A DNA stretch of 64,000 bases from Rhizobium tibeticum (GCF_900110205.1 NZ_FOCV01000010.1:1-64000), one strand, 5' to 3'; shown: positions 35,785 through 45,148, counted from the stretch's first letter. Program-made: numbers and translations. Notes: a model not told the origin generated them from the sequence alone.

Positions 35785-35823
35785 CGATCAGCATTGCCCT
35801 TCGCGATCAATGCTGATCGCGAA
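35785..35823. other. two mutually exclusive hairpins between convergent genes
   Basis: Hairpin A pairs 35785-35796 with 35808-35819 (12 bp, perfect; CGATCAGCATTG with CAATGCTGATCG). Hairpin B pairs 35800-35809 with 35814-35823 (10 bp, perfect; TTCGCGATCA with TGATCGCGAA). They share bases, so only one can form at a time. They lie 40 bp after the chaA stop and 80 bp after the convergent SPW stop. No T-tract follows. Confidence 0.6.
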
Positions 35824-35902
35824 TCGAGCTGCAGCATCATTTGAGCGGTGGGCACGTTCAGTTCAGAGCGTCCACCGCTGCGGCGACCGGATCAGGCCTG
35901 GT

Positions 35903-36262
35903 CTAAGCGTGGGCGTGCGGATGATGAACATCCCAGACTGCCCACAGCGACACGGCGGCAACAAGCACACCAAGCACGACAACCGTCCACATCGCGCTCG
36001 CATTGACCGCAAAGCCGAGCAGCCAGGGCGACGCAATCAGCCAAAGGCCGAGCACGAGATTTGCCCATTCCTCCCATTCGGAAAACGCCGACAGGGCCGC
36101 GGTGGCTAGCGCAGCAAGCATGACGGCAACGATCCAGGCATTCCAGCTCGGCATCGCTTCGGCCGCGAAACCGACAACCCACGGCGAGACGAACAAGCAA
36201 ACCGCCAGAACCAGATTAGCCCAGTCCTGCCTTTTCCTTCCTTCCATCAAAGTGATTGCCAT
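35903..36262 (-). CDS. SPW-repeat membrane protein
   Basis: The 119-residue protein is built from two copies of the SPW module. Each has two membrane helices and the motif WANLVLAxxLxxSPWxxGF: WANLVLAVCLFVSPWVVGFA at about 14-33 and WANLVLGLWLIASPWLLGFA at about 66-85. Four membrane segments are predicted. Function of the family is unknown. The His-rich end (VHHPHAHA) might bind metal. ATG 36262 has GGGAGG upstream. It is monocistronic and convergent with chaA. Confidence 0.85.
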   Translation of the reverse strand: MAITLMEGRKRQDWANLVLAVCLFVSPWVVGFAAEAMPSWNAWIVAVMLAALATAALSAFSEWEEWANLVLGLWLIASPWLLGFAVNASAMWTVVVLGVLVAAVSLWAVWDVHHPHAHA

Positions 36263-36613
36263 GATGACCTCCCAATTTGAAGCTTACCAGGCGTCGCGTG
36301 AACTTCACGCTTAAGTAAATAAATTGGTGAACCATAAGACTTAATTCAAGATATGACCAAACAATGCCTAAACCCTTGTGCCTACAATAGCGCTCGCGCA
36401 GAGCATTCCGTCAGACCAACCCGAGTAAATTCCTGCATAACTTGCAGTTTTTCGACCTGCAACAATCAGCCTGGGTCATCATTCGGGCGGCAAAAATACA
36501 GCCCAAACTCCGCGATTCCGATTGCCTGAAAGCCCGAGCTCCGCTCAGCGGAGCCGGCGCCTGTTGAGCAGTGTGACGTTTATAACGACAACCGGAATGC
36601 CTACCGATCCGCG
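36263..36613. other. gene-free stretch downstream of the hydrolase gene
   Basis: About 350 bp. A 7-bp inverted repeat (GCTCCGC at 36538-36544 with GCGGAGC at 36548-36554, 3-nt loop) lies 60-76 bp beyond the stop of the hydrolase gene on its strand. It may help end that transcript but has no T-tract. No coding frame is supported. Confidence 0.45.
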
Positions 36614-38404
36614 TCAGCCGTGAGCGGCACGTTGCTCATGACAACGGTTGCCAAGTGCAAGAGCTTGCAGCTTTGTCAGCTCAATCATCCTTTCACGCGC
36701 CGGCAGCGGCGTGAGATTATGGTCGGCGTCAGGAAACAAATGCAGTTGCACATTGGGGTAGGCGGACAGTTTTTCACCCGCGTCACCAAAGTTTACCCGG
36801 AACATCTCCTGCCCTTCGTCACCTTCCGTATAAATGATCGAAAGCGGGGTGCCCCGGTTGGCCAGGGCCTGAAAATCGCGATGCACGTGGCCCGTGAGCT
36901 GCGTGATCGGCTTGGCCGGCGCAAAGACGGGAGACAGCCCGCCGGCCATCCGATCGACGAGGCGAATAGAGATATTCTTGGTTACCGCGGTCAGATCCAC
37001 GTCACCGGCCCAAAGGCGGCGAACCGTCTCCATATCCAGGGCATTCCTCATATAGGCCTTGAGCGTCTTCGGAAGCCCCTTGAAGCGCCAACGGAACGCG
37101 ACCGGATTGACGATCATGCACGCGTCCCAGCGCGGATCGGCAAGGACGCTCCTGAAGGCGACGTAGGCACCGCTGCAGCGTCCGATCAGCAGGGCGCGTT
37201 CGCTTATGCCAAGACTGTCAACGTAGTCGCGGGCCATGCCGACATCGGCAATCTGGGTCTCGTCATAGAGGACCTGTTTTCGACGGGCCGCGACTGGCGG
37301 GCTATCCCCGACGCCGGCGCTGTCAAAGCGCAAGGACGATACGCCGACGCTCGCCAGCTCGCGTGCAAGCGCGACCGAGGAGCAGGCCCAACCTGCCGCA
37401 TGATCATAGGCCGTCGTCAGAATAACGGCGGTCACGCCGATCGAATGACCGGTTGGCTCGCACAAAACCCCGTAGAGGCGGTCGTTTGGACCGAAACGAA
37501 CGCCCGTCTCGCGAATTGCGCCGGCACGGACCGATGCAATCGGCGAAGGCGTCTTGGCCGGTAGCGTACTCTGGCCCCGCGGCAGCGATTGTAGCCACTC
37601 GATCAGTTCATCGATGAGCGCCTCAGGGATTTCCTGGTTCAGTGGGTTGGATACAAGCGCATCATATCCGGCAAAGGGTGTCGCGCGCAGATGGCAGCCT
37701 GCGGCCTGGAGACGGTCGCGAAACGTCGTGTCGGCTTCCAAGCCCGGGCGCTCGGCCATGAAGATATGTGGCTTGATGGCAATTTCGAGGCCGTTGAGGT
37801 CGACTGCCTTGAGGTCTTCTGCAACAGCGCGCGGCATGCGCAATCCCGCAATCGACCCGGGCGCGCTATCGCGCAGCTCCTGCTTTATGCCGAGACCATC
37901 ATCAATGAGCCGCGAAAACAACGAAAGTTCGCGCAGATATGCACGCCCTTTCAGCACCGGCGCCAAAAGGGCAATCGCTGCAACTGATGGCTCAAAATGA
38001 GCTTGCATGAGCGCGAGACTGGCGCCGATGCCCTGGCCGATGAACACGAGGTTTCGGGCGCCTGAAAGCATCTTGAGTTCTTCGGCCGCCTTGCCGGTCA
38101 CCTCAGACCACACCGACAAGCCGCGTTCGGCCGACGTCTCGTCGAGCGAATTCACGGTTCCGGGATAATCGAAGCGCAGGCTCGCGACGCCGACTTCTGC
38201 GAACCGTTCCGCCAAGATGCGATAGAACCGGCGCGTGCACATCTCCTCGATCCCCCAGGGGTTGAGAAGAAGCACTGCGAGATCGCTCTTCGGGGCGTCG
38301 TCATCGGCTGGCGTAAACAAACCAGGATGCGACCCGAAGACCGTCGGCTGCGAGGCAGAACGCCCCTTTCCTTCTCCGGAGTTCATGCCAGTCTGGTTCA
38401 CCAT
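36614..38404 (-). CDS. tandem alpha/beta-hydrolase, exosortase-hydrolase-like
   Basis: The 596-residue protein consists of two alpha/beta-hydrolase domains (about 30-275 and 300-580), related to the exosortase-system-associated hydrolases found in polysaccharide loci. In domain 1 the nucleophile elbow is GQGIG (123-127), so the nucleophile position is Gly and the domain is probably inactive. In domain 2 it is GRCSG (408-412), putting Cys410 at the nucleophile position. An Asp (D529, YTEGDEG) and His (H562, DADHN) are in suitable places for a Cys-Asp-His triad. ATG 38404 has GGGGAGG upstream. It lies 146 bp after the flippase gene on the same strand. A role in trimming or acylating the glycan is inference. 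Confidence 0.85.
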   Translation of the reverse strand: MVNQTGMNSGEGKGRSASQPTVFGSHPGLFTPADDDAPKSDLAVLLLNPWGIEEMCTRRFYRILAERFAEVGVASLRFDYPGTVNSLDETSAERGLSVWSEVTGKAAEELKMLSGARNLVFIGQGIGASLALMQAHFEPSVAAIALLAPVLKGRAYLRELSLFSRLIDDGLGIKQELRDSAPGSIAGLRMPRAVAEDLKAVDLNGLEIAIKPHIFMAERPGLEADTTFRDRLQAAGCHLRATPFAGYDALVSNPLNQEIPEALIDELIEWLQSLPRGQSTLPAKTPSPIASVRAGAIRETGVRFGPNDRLYGVLCEPTGHSIGVTAVILTTAYDHAAGWACSSVALARELASVGVSSLRFDSAGVGDSPPVAARRKQVLYDETQIADVGMARDYVDSLGISERALLIGRCSGAYVAFRSVLADPRWDACMIVNPVAFRWRFKGLPKTLKAYMRNALDMETVRRLWAGDVDLTAVTKNISIRLVDRMAGGLSPVFAPAKPITQLTGHVHRDFQALANRGTPLSIIYTEGDEGQEMFRVNFGDAGEKLSAYPNVQLHLFPDADHNLTPLPARERMIELTKLQALALGNRCHEQRAAHG

Positions 38405-38550
38405 GGCCTCCCCTTGCCAAGCCTTCCGATTGCGTGCCCACCGAACGTATCTCCCACTGATATACTTGAGGCGTTAAGAATTCGCGGAAACTCAGTGGCG
38501 TTACTTACCCTTTTGGTCCGTGCTCGATTGCAAAACCCCAGTGTCGCCGA

Positions 38551-39969
38551 TCAGGCTGGCCGCAGCCGCCTCGTCAGCGCCATGCGCACGCCGGCGAGGT
38601 TCAGCGCAAATGCGGCTGCCGCATAAGCCACGACACCTGTGACGATTGGCACAGTCAGGTCGAAGACAGCATTGCCCGTCGGATGCCTGACCACCATGAA
38701 GGTCGGTGCCGCCATCGTGGCGGTTGCAAGACTAACCTTGACGATCGGGCGCAGTTCGAGTGGCAAGCGATGGGCGCGGTAGGACAGGAAGTACCCGGCG
38801 ATCACGCCACCTATCTCGGCGATCAGCAGCGCCCAGGCCGCGCCGACAAGCTGGAAACGCGGCACGAGGACGAACATGGCGATGATGTTGATTGCCAGAA
38901 TGATCATGCCTTGCGCGCCCATCAGGCCCGGCTTCTTCGCCAGCTGGAAGCTGACATGGACGAACTGATAGGAGATCGAGCGAAACAGCCAGGCAAATAC
39001 CAGGATCGGGATGAGGATGGCAGCCGCATCGCGAAACTCGGGCCCAAGGATCAGGCTTGCAAAACCAGATGCCACCAGCGCCAGTCCAACGACCATCGGC
39101 ATCAGCACGGTCAGCAGCACCTCGGCGGTTTCCATCAGATGCCGGTTCGTGGCCTTGTGGCCATCCTGCGCCAGCAGACGGATTGCCAGCGGAATCGTTG
39201 CCGAGCCGATCGCGACACCGGGAAACAGGATGATCTGCCGGACGAGATCGGCAGCGGCACCATAGACGCCTGCGGCCGTCTCGCCGATATAGGTTACGAT
39301 GATCATTCGGTCGAGAACCGTGTGCAGCACGAAGACGAAGGACGAAGCGGTCATCGGCAGACCAAAGCGCAACATATCTTTGAGCAGCCCGGTATCGAAC
39401 GGATGGCGCGGCCGGCGCCAGACATCTCGCGCATAGATCAACAGGGTCACGAGATAGGAGCAGGCCACGCTGACGAGCAGGCCCTGCCCGCCCATTCCGA
39501 ACACCATCACCAGGCCTGCGGAGAAGATGAGCGTCAGCACAGCACGCAGGATGACCGACCACATGTAGGCGCCGGTCTGCTGGCGTGAGCGGAACACCTC
39601 CTGCACGAATTCGAACAGCCCGACCATGAAGGCCACGAACACAGCAGGCACGACATAGGTCGACGAGTCCTCGGCGATCAGCCAGGTTGCGAGAATGACG
39701 AGCGGGCTGAGCAGCATCAGTCCCGCATAGGCGCAAAGCGCGGTGGTACGGACATCCTTCGATCCCCCTTCGGAATCGAAACGCAGCACCGAGAACTTAA
39801 TCCATCCGAACAGCAGGGTCGATATGACGCCGGCGACACCGGTGCCGACGACATAGATGCCGTATTCGTGCGGGCTCAGCATGCGGGTGAAGAGCACGAC
39901 CGAGACGAACCCGAACAAGGCCGATACGGCGTTGGCAATCATGTATGTCGAGATCTGGCGAAACATCAT
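38551..39969 (-). CDS. polysaccharide flippase, Wzx/MATE-like
   Basis: The 472-residue polytopic protein has 12-14 hydrophobic helices and the oligosaccharide flippase pattern: an N-terminal ISTYMIANAVSALFGFVSVVLFTRMLSPHEYG, LFEFVQEVFRSRQQTGAY in the middle and a C-terminal conserved core. It moves lipid-linked repeat units across the inner membrane. The start at 39969 (MMFRQ) overlaps the stop of the GH10 gene as ATGA, so the GH10 gene and the flippase are coupled. Confidence 0.88.
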   Translation of the reverse strand: MMFRQISTYMIANAVSALFGFVSVVLFTRMLSPHEYGIYVVGTGVAGVISTLLFGWIKFSVLRFDSEGGSKDVRTTALCAYAGLMLLSPLVILATWLIAEDSSTYVVPAVFVAFMVGLFEFVQEVFRSRQQTGAYMWSVILRAVLTLIFSAGLVMVFGMGGQGLLVSVACSYLVTLLIYARDVWRRPRHPFDTGLLKDMLRFGLPMTASSFVFVLHTVLDRMIIVTYIGETAAGVYGAAADLVRQIILFPGVAIGSATIPLAIRLLAQDGHKATNRHLMETAEVLLTVLMPMVVGLALVASGFASLILGPEFRDAAAILIPILVFAWLFRSISYQFVHVSFQLAKKPGLMGAQGMIILAINIIAMFVLVPRFQLVGAAWALLIAEIGGVIAGYFLSYRAHRLPLELRPIVKVSLATATMAAPTFMVVRHPTGNAVFDLTVPIVTGVVAYAAAAFALNLAGVRMALTRRLRPA

Positions 39970-41048
39970 TCGGCAGCACGCGTGAATTCGTCGATCACCT
40001 TCATCAGCGCCTTTGGGCGACACCCGGCATCGAGCGGCAGCGGACGGTTCGGCTTGCCGTCGTCGCGCTTAAACCACATCGGCACCCATGTATAGCGATC
40101 GGTGATGCCCCAGGTCAGGATTGCACTTGGCCGCGCCACGTCAGAGATCGCTTTGAGGAAATCACCCGCCCGTGCCGCGACGATCTGGTCCCGGTCATAT
40201 TCCCGTGCGGGCAGCTTGTTGTCGATCACGTCGAGTTCGGTCACGAGAACCTCGAGCTGCATTTCCTTCACCGCCTCGACGAATTTCGACAGGCCCTCCT
40301 TTTCGATTTCCATGTCGCCCGGAAGATGTCCCTGAATGCCAACGGCATGGAGCGGCACGTCGCGATCCTTCAGATCGCGCAGGAGGTCGAGCAACGCCTG
40401 GCGCCGGTCGCGGCACTGCTGTGTCGGGTTCTCAATATTGTAGTCATTGATGACGAGCTGAGCGGAGGGGTCGACGTCAGCGGCAGTGCGCAGGGCAAGC
40501 TCGATGTAGCGCTTGCCGAGCCGCTCCTGCCAGATCGACCCACGGATCGTCGCCCCACGCTCGGGATGCTCGGCGATCGCCTCGTTGACGACGTCCCAGC
40601 TTGGAATCCGCCCCTGGTAGCGTCCGACGACGGTGGTGATGTGATGGACGAGCTCGCGTTCGGCTTGCGCCGGGCTCGCAATGGTCTGGGTCCAATCCGG
40701 CATGGCTCCGTACCAGGCGAGCGTGTGGCCGCGCATCTGCATGCCGTTCTGATGGGCAAAATCGATCAGCCGGTCAGGCTGATCGAACACGAACTGGTCT
40801 TCACTCGGACGCAGGTCGAACCATTTCAATCCACCCTCGCCGACCACGAGTTGGCAGTGGTCGACAATGGCTGCCTTGTAGTCGAATTCGGTATCGAGAA
40901 GATCCGTACGCACTGCCGCGCCATAAGGGATCACGCCTCTTACAGGCGCTGCCTTGGCAGTCGGGTCACTCCAGACAATAGGATCGAGCGCGCCGGAGGA
41001 TGCCAGTCCGGCACCCACTGCGCCGAGAACGAAGTCCCGCCTGCGCAT
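39966..41048 (-). CDS. glycoside hydrolase family 10 (endo-1,4-beta-xylanase-like), Tat-exported
   Basis: The 360-residue protein begins MRRRDFVLGAVGAGLASSG, a twin-arginine-type signal (RRRDF). The GH10 catalytic barrel follows, with the acid/base Glu in WDVVNEA (E156), the nucleophile in VTELDV (E271), HTLAWYGAMPDW and WGITDRYTW. GH10 enzymes cleave xylan-type beta-1,4 links by a retaining mechanism. In rhizobial and related glycan clusters such enzymes act on the cell's own polymer, for length control or clearing. It is coupled to the flippase by ATGA and divergent from the co-polymerase gene. Substrate is unknown. Confidence 0.9.
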   Translation of the reverse strand: MRRRDFVLGAVGAGLASSGALDPIVWSDPTAKAAPVRGVIPYGAAVRTDLLDTEFDYKAAIVDHCQLVVGEGGLKWFDLRPSEDQFVFDQPDRLIDFAHQNGMQMRGHTLAWYGAMPDWTQTIASPAQAERELVHHITTVVGRYQGRIPSWDVVNEAIAEHPERGATIRGSIWQERLGKRYIELALRTAADVDPSAQLVINDYNIENPTQQCRDRRQALLDLLRDLKDRDVPLHAVGIQGHLPGDMEIEKEGLSKFVEAVKEMQLEVLVTELDVIDNKLPAREYDRDQIVAARAGDFLKAISDVARPSAILTWGITDRYTWVPMWFKRDDGKPNRPLPLDAGCRPKALMKVIDEFTRAAE

Positions 41049-41171
41049 AAATTGATATCCTTAGATTGCGTATTAATGAACCAGAATTCGACCGCGCACG
41101 CGGGCAAGACCTTCAACTTCTGCTTTTTAGTGGAGACTTGCTTCGCGCGCACGCGACAATTGAAATCGCTC

Positions 41172-41186
41172 TTAATGGATACTTAA
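41172..41186. promoter_or_regulatory. CtrA-box-like element in the divergent EPS promoter
   Basis: TTAATGGATACTTAA fits the alphaproteobacterial CtrA full site TTAA-N7-TTAA. It lies 65 bp before the co-polymerase start and 124 bp before the GH10 start. It was found by eye; binding is not shown. Confidence 0.4.
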
Positions 41187-41250
41187 GGAAAATCAGGTCT
41201 CTTAACCATAAGTTCGCGCTTTCGCGCCGTGTCAATAAGATCTCGCCGCC

Positions 41251-42729
41251 ATGTATGAAGCCGCTCCCCGACATCAGACCCCGGTCATCAGTACGCGCGG
41301 CTGGACGAACCGGGAGAAGCACGACGTTGGTGTTCCAGGGCGGCCGGTCCTCAAGGTTGCCGAGCCCGCTGCCGCGGAAGGCCGCCTTTCCGTCTTTCAG
41401 GAGCTGTTTCAGTTCGACCTTGCACGCATCCTCAAATGGTTGCGCTCGGGTCTTGTCTGGATCATCGCGTTTGCCATCCTGGGTGCTGTCGCCGGCTATG
41501 CCGTCGTATTTGTCGTAAAGCCGCGCTTTTCGGCAGGAATCGATCTTCTCGTCGACCCGTCGAACCTGCGGGTCGTCGCTGATGACATCTTCTCCGAAAG
41601 CATGCAGCGAGACACGCAACTGCTGGATGTCGAGAGCAAATTGAGGGTCCTGACGTCAGGTAACGTGTTGAGCCGCGTGATCGACGACCTGAAGCTCACC
41701 GTGGATCCCGAGTTCGTTTCACCGACATCGAAGGATCCGGCCAGCGACGCGCTGCGCGCACTTGCAAAACGCGTCACCGCCCGCCGGGACGAGCGCTCTT
41801 TCATCGTCAATGTCGCCGTATGGACGCAGAGCCCGGCCAAATCCGTTACCATCACCAACGCGATTGCGACCGCCTTCCAGGAGGAACTCGCCAAGGCGGA
41901 ATCGGAAGGAGCCGGCCGGGCGGCAAGCTCGCTGTTTGCGCGCCTCGGCGATCTGAAGGTCGAGGTCGCCAAGGCAGAAGCTGCCGTCGAGGCGTTCAAG
42001 CGCGAACAGGGGTTGCAATCAAGTTCCGGGGAACTCGTGAGCACCCTGATGTCAAACCAGACGAACACACAGCTGATCGACGCCAAGGCGCGCCTCATCC
42101 AGGCGCAGTCGCGTTATAATGAACTTGTATCCACCAACCCGAAGAACCGTCTCAACGCCTCTGCCCTGCAGTCGGAAACGATGACGATGCTGCGCACGCA
42201 GTATTCGACCCTCAGGCAACGCGTGACGTCTCAATCGGCGGTACTGGGGCCGCGTCATCCGATGATCCTGGGGCTCGGGCCCCAGCTCAGAGCGCTGGAA
42301 GGCCAGATCGACGCCGAGACGGCACGCATCGTGCAAGCCGCAAAGGCCGAACTCGACCAAGCCAGATCGGCGCTTGACGCGCTGAACTCGGAAGCCAACC
42401 AGATGAAATCCTCGGTCTTCCAGGATACCACCGCGCAGATCCACCTGCGCGAACTGGAGCGCGAGGCGCGCGCCAAGGCGACGGTCTACGAAGCCTTCAT
42501 GGCCCGGGCAGGAGAAGCCGCTGAGCGCCAGCAGATCGACACGACCAATGTGCGAATTGTTTCGCCGGCAGTCGTCCCGACAGCGCGCAGCTTCCCGCCG
42601 CGTGGCTATGTGCTTTCCGGTGCCGGCGGCGTCGTCGGCCTTTGCCTCGGCCTTGCCGTCGCGGTCTTGTTGGGGCTTTGGCGAGACTATCGCCGGCTGA
42701 GCGCCGGTTTGGGCAAAGCCTATGGCTGA
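41251..42729 (+). CDS. Wzz/GumC-type polysaccharide co-polymerase without kinase domain
   Basis: The 492-residue inner-membrane protein has a cytosolic N-terminus of about 70 residues and a first membrane helix (SGLVWIIAFAILGAVAGYAVVFVV). A large periplasmic coiled-coil region (about 95-445) follows, and a second helix (GYVLSGAGGVVGLCLGLAVAVLLGL) ends in a short tail. The PxxP-like SFPPRGY before helix 2 is the usual co-polymerase motif. There is no Walker-type BY-kinase domain. It regulates chain length together with the Wzy encoded next (8-nt overlap). Confidence 0.88.
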   Translation: MYEAAPRHQTPVISTRGWTNREKHDVGVPGRPVLKVAEPAAAEGRLSVFQELFQFDLARILKWLRSGLVWIIAFAILGAVAGYAVVFVVKPRFSAGIDLLVDPSNLRVVADDIFSESMQRDTQLLDVESKLRVLTSGNVLSRVIDDLKLTVDPEFVSPTSKDPASDALRALAKRVTARRDERSFIVNVAVWTQSPAKSVTITNAIATAFQEELAKAESEGAGRAASSLFARLGDLKVEVAKAEAAVEAFKREQGLQSSSGELVSTLMSNQTNTQLIDAKARLIQAQSRYNELVSTNPKNRLNASALQSETMTMLRTQYSTLRQRVTSQSAVLGPRHPMILGLGPQLRALEGQIDAETARIVQAAKAELDQARSALDALNSEANQMKSSVFQDTTAQIHLRELEREARAKATVYEAFMARAGEAAERQQIDTTNVRIVSPAVVPTARSFPPRGYVLSGAGGVVGLCLGLAVAVLLGLWRDYRRLSAGLGKAYG

Positions 42730-44086
42730 CGTTGGCAGAACTACCCCGGTCAGAAACGGCGGCGCCTTCGCAGCCTTTCTCTTCCTGTCTATCTTCAGTT
42801 ACTTTTGGGTCGGACTGAACCCGTTTCCCGATCCGAACGCCGCCAGCCTTTCCACACCCTATGGCGGCAGCTCGAACGTCCTCAATCAGTTGATCGTGAT
42901 CGCCATGTCGGGCGTGGTGCTGGCCACAGTATTGCAAAACCCGGCGCGTCACCTGCTGCTGCGCCCCTATGGCCTCCTGATTTGTCTGCTCGTGTGGCTG
43001 CTCTTCACCGCTCTCTTTGCGGGCGATCAGAGCGCGGCCTTCCGGCGCATCGTTTTTGCGATCCTGGTCTGCCTTTGCGCAAATGCGACGCTGCTCATTC
43101 CAAAAAATGGCGCGCAGTTCGCCAGGCTCATGTGTATTGGCCTGACGTTTACGATCGGCCTTTCCTATTTTGGCGTCATCGCCCTACCGCACCTTGCCGT
43201 CCATCAGCCGACAGATGCGCTGGAGCAGTCGCTTGCGGGTGACTGGCGCGGTCACTTCGGCCATAAGAACGTTGCGGCCGCGGCAATGGTCTATGCCGTT
43301 TTCTTGGGCCTCTACATCGCCAAGGCTGGGCACGCCCGGCTCGGTTCGCTGATTGCATTGTCAGCGGGCTTCTTCGTGCTTCATGCCGGCGGCAAGACGT
43401 CGGCGGCGATGCTCCCGGCAATCCTTCTGCTTGCCTGGATTTTTGAACGCTCGACCAGGCTCGGCATGGTGATGCTGGCCGGCGGCCTTGTCAGTTTGAA
43501 CCTGATCTTGCTTTCGGCGGCGGTATCGCCTTCCTTCAGCAGTTTGCTTGCCTCGGCCGGCATCGATCCGACCTTCACCGACCGCGGCTCCATCTGGCGC
43601 CTTGCACTTTCGGCAATCGCCGAGCGACCGATCATCGGCTATGGGTTCCAGTCGTTTTGGCAGACCGACGCCTTGTTCAACAGCGGCCAGGCCATGACAA
43701 CCTGGGCAGTGACCGCCGCCAATTCACACAACGGCTATGTCGAGCAGCTGATCAATGGCGGCATCCCGGCGCTGGCAATGACGGTCACCTGGCTGGTGAT
43801 CCTTCCCATTGGCTACGCCCACCGTGCACTTGCCGGCAGCAACGACATCACATTGACGCGCCTGTTCTTGCGGATCTGGTTGTTCACGCTGTTTCTGGCC
43901 TGCCTCGAAAGCCCCTTCTTCGGCAACAGCGGACCGATCTGGTTCACGATGCTGATCGCTGTGTTCGGTTTGAGATTGCAGGCCAATGCCGGCCTCGTCG
44001 CCAGCGCACCTGCAGCGCCTGTGCTGAAGATGGACCTTTGCTCCGCGCCGCCGGTCAAAGCGGCGGTTTTGGGAAAAGCCCGTTAA
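42722..44086 (+). CDS. O-antigen polymerase-like protein (Wzy)
   Basis: The 454-residue protein has about 11 hydrophobic segments. Like other Wzy/WaaL members it has a long periplasmic loop near the C-terminal half and the motif AANSHNGYVEQLINGGIPALAM, in which the His in SHNGY is the conserved active-site residue. It polymerises the flipped repeat units in the periplasm. The start overlaps the co-polymerase gene; the GT2 gene follows in the same direction. Confidence 0.87.
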   Translation: MADVGRTTPVRNGGAFAAFLFLSIFSYFWVGLNPFPDPNAASLSTPYGGSSNVLNQLIVIAMSGVVLATVLQNPARHLLLRPYGLLICLLVWLLFTALFAGDQSAAFRRIVFAILVCLCANATLLIPKNGAQFARLMCIGLTFTIGLSYFGVIALPHLAVHQPTDALEQSLAGDWRGHFGHKNVAAAAMVYAVFLGLYIAKAGHARLGSLIALSAGFFVLHAGGKTSAAMLPAILLLAWIFERSTRLGMVMLAGGLVSLNLILLSAAVSPSFSSLLASAGIDPTFTDRGSIWRLALSAIAERPIIGYGFQSFWQTDALFNSGQAMTTWAVTAANSHNGYVEQLINGGIPALAMTVTWLVILPIGYAHRALAGSNDITLTRLFLRIWLFTLFLACLESPFFGNSGPIWFTMLIAVFGLRLQANAGLVASAPAAPVLKMDLCSAPPVKAAVLGKAR

Positions 44087-44206
44087 CCTCATCCTTAGCC
44101 ACCGATTGTAGAATGCCGGCGAGCCAACTACAGCTTCGCCGCCGACAGTGGACCAACTCGCCCAATGCGGCAAGGCCAACAATCTTTGGCGTCGATCGAG
44201 GTTTGG

Positions 44207-45142
44207 ATGATGCAGGAAAATAAGGGGTCCGTTGAGGCAGTCGTTTGCATCCCGACGTTCCGTCGGCCGGCATGGCTTGCGCGCACCCTTTCATCCCTCG
44301 TCGATCAAGTGACCGATTTCCCTTTCGCCATCGTCGTTGTTGATAACGACGCGGCCAATCCCGCCGGCGCGCGCTATGCCCGCGATTGTCTCGCCAGGGC
44401 CAACCTACCATTCTTGATCCTCACCGAAGAGCGGCAGGGCAACTGCTACGCCATCAACCGTGCCTTCGGCGAGGCGATGGCGGCCTTTCCCGAGGCCGAG
44501 TTTCTCTTGATGATCGATGACGATGAAATGGCACTGCCCGGCTGGCTTGCCGCAATCGTCGGCACAGCCCGACGCGAGAGCGCCGACATCGTCGGCGGAC
44601 CAGTCGTCCGTGAGTTCGAGGTGCCAGTATCCGACGCTGTCACCCAGCATCTGCTCTTCGGTTCGATAGAGGGTTCGACACGCGCAATCGATCAGATTCA
44701 CGGCTCCGGCAACTGCCTGATACGGCGGCGCGTATTTGCCGGCCTTACCTCGCCACTTTTCGATGTCCGCTTCAACTTTCTGGGCGGCGGCGACATGGAA
44801 TTCTTCACCAGATGCCGCAAAGCCGGTTTCAAGTGCTGGTGGTGCGCAGAAGCCCAGATCCGCGAGTTCGTACCGGAGGAACGCGTTTCGGCCCGCTTTT
44901 TGATGAAGCGCTCGCTGCGCACCGGAAGCATCAACTATGTCATCGACCGGATCCACAGCACCTCGGCGATGCGTGTCGTTGCGAAGAACGCCTTAAGCCT
45001 TGGTGCCGGCTGCCTGCGGTCGATGGCACTATTTCTGCGAACCCGGCGGTTGCTGCCGGCAAGCCACCCGCTGCTGGTATCGCTCGGTCGTACCTTGGCA
45101 AGCCTTGGGTTCCTGCCGACCCCCTACCGGGCCAACAACTAG
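44207..45142 (+). CDS. glycosyltransferase family 2
   Basis: This 311-residue protein is a GT-A fold enzyme. AVVCIPTFRRPAWLARTLSSL is the nucleotide-binding start; VVVDNDAAN and LLMIDDDEMALPGWL (DxD-type metal motif) follow, then FLGGGDMEFFTRCRKAGFKCWWCAEA. There is no membrane segment beyond a possible C-terminal amphipathic helix. The ATG at 44207 (or the adjacent one at 44210) follows CGAGG; an ATG at 44165 lacks a site. It adds a sugar to the lipid-linked repeat. It converges with the DUF6492-like gene. Confidence 0.87.
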   Translation: MMQENKGSVEAVVCIPTFRRPAWLARTLSSLVDQVTDFPFAIVVVDNDAANPAGARYARDCLARANLPFLILTEERQGNCYAINRAFGEAMAAFPEAEFLLMIDDDEMALPGWLAAIVGTARRESADIVGGPVVREFEVPVSDAVTQHLLFGSIEGSTRAIDQIHGSGNCLIRRRVFAGLTSPLFDVRFNFLGGGDMEFFTRCRKAGFKCWWCAEAQIREFVPEERVSARFLMKRSLRTGSINYVIDRIHSTSAMRVVAKNALSLGAGCLRSMALFLRTRRLLPASHPLLVSLGRTLASLGFLPTPYRANN

Positions 45143-45148
45143 GCTGCG

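Noticed and set aside
39945-41186. 413-codon plus-strand frame
   Set aside because: It is the complement of the GH10 gene, whose catalytic motifs are intact on the minus strand.
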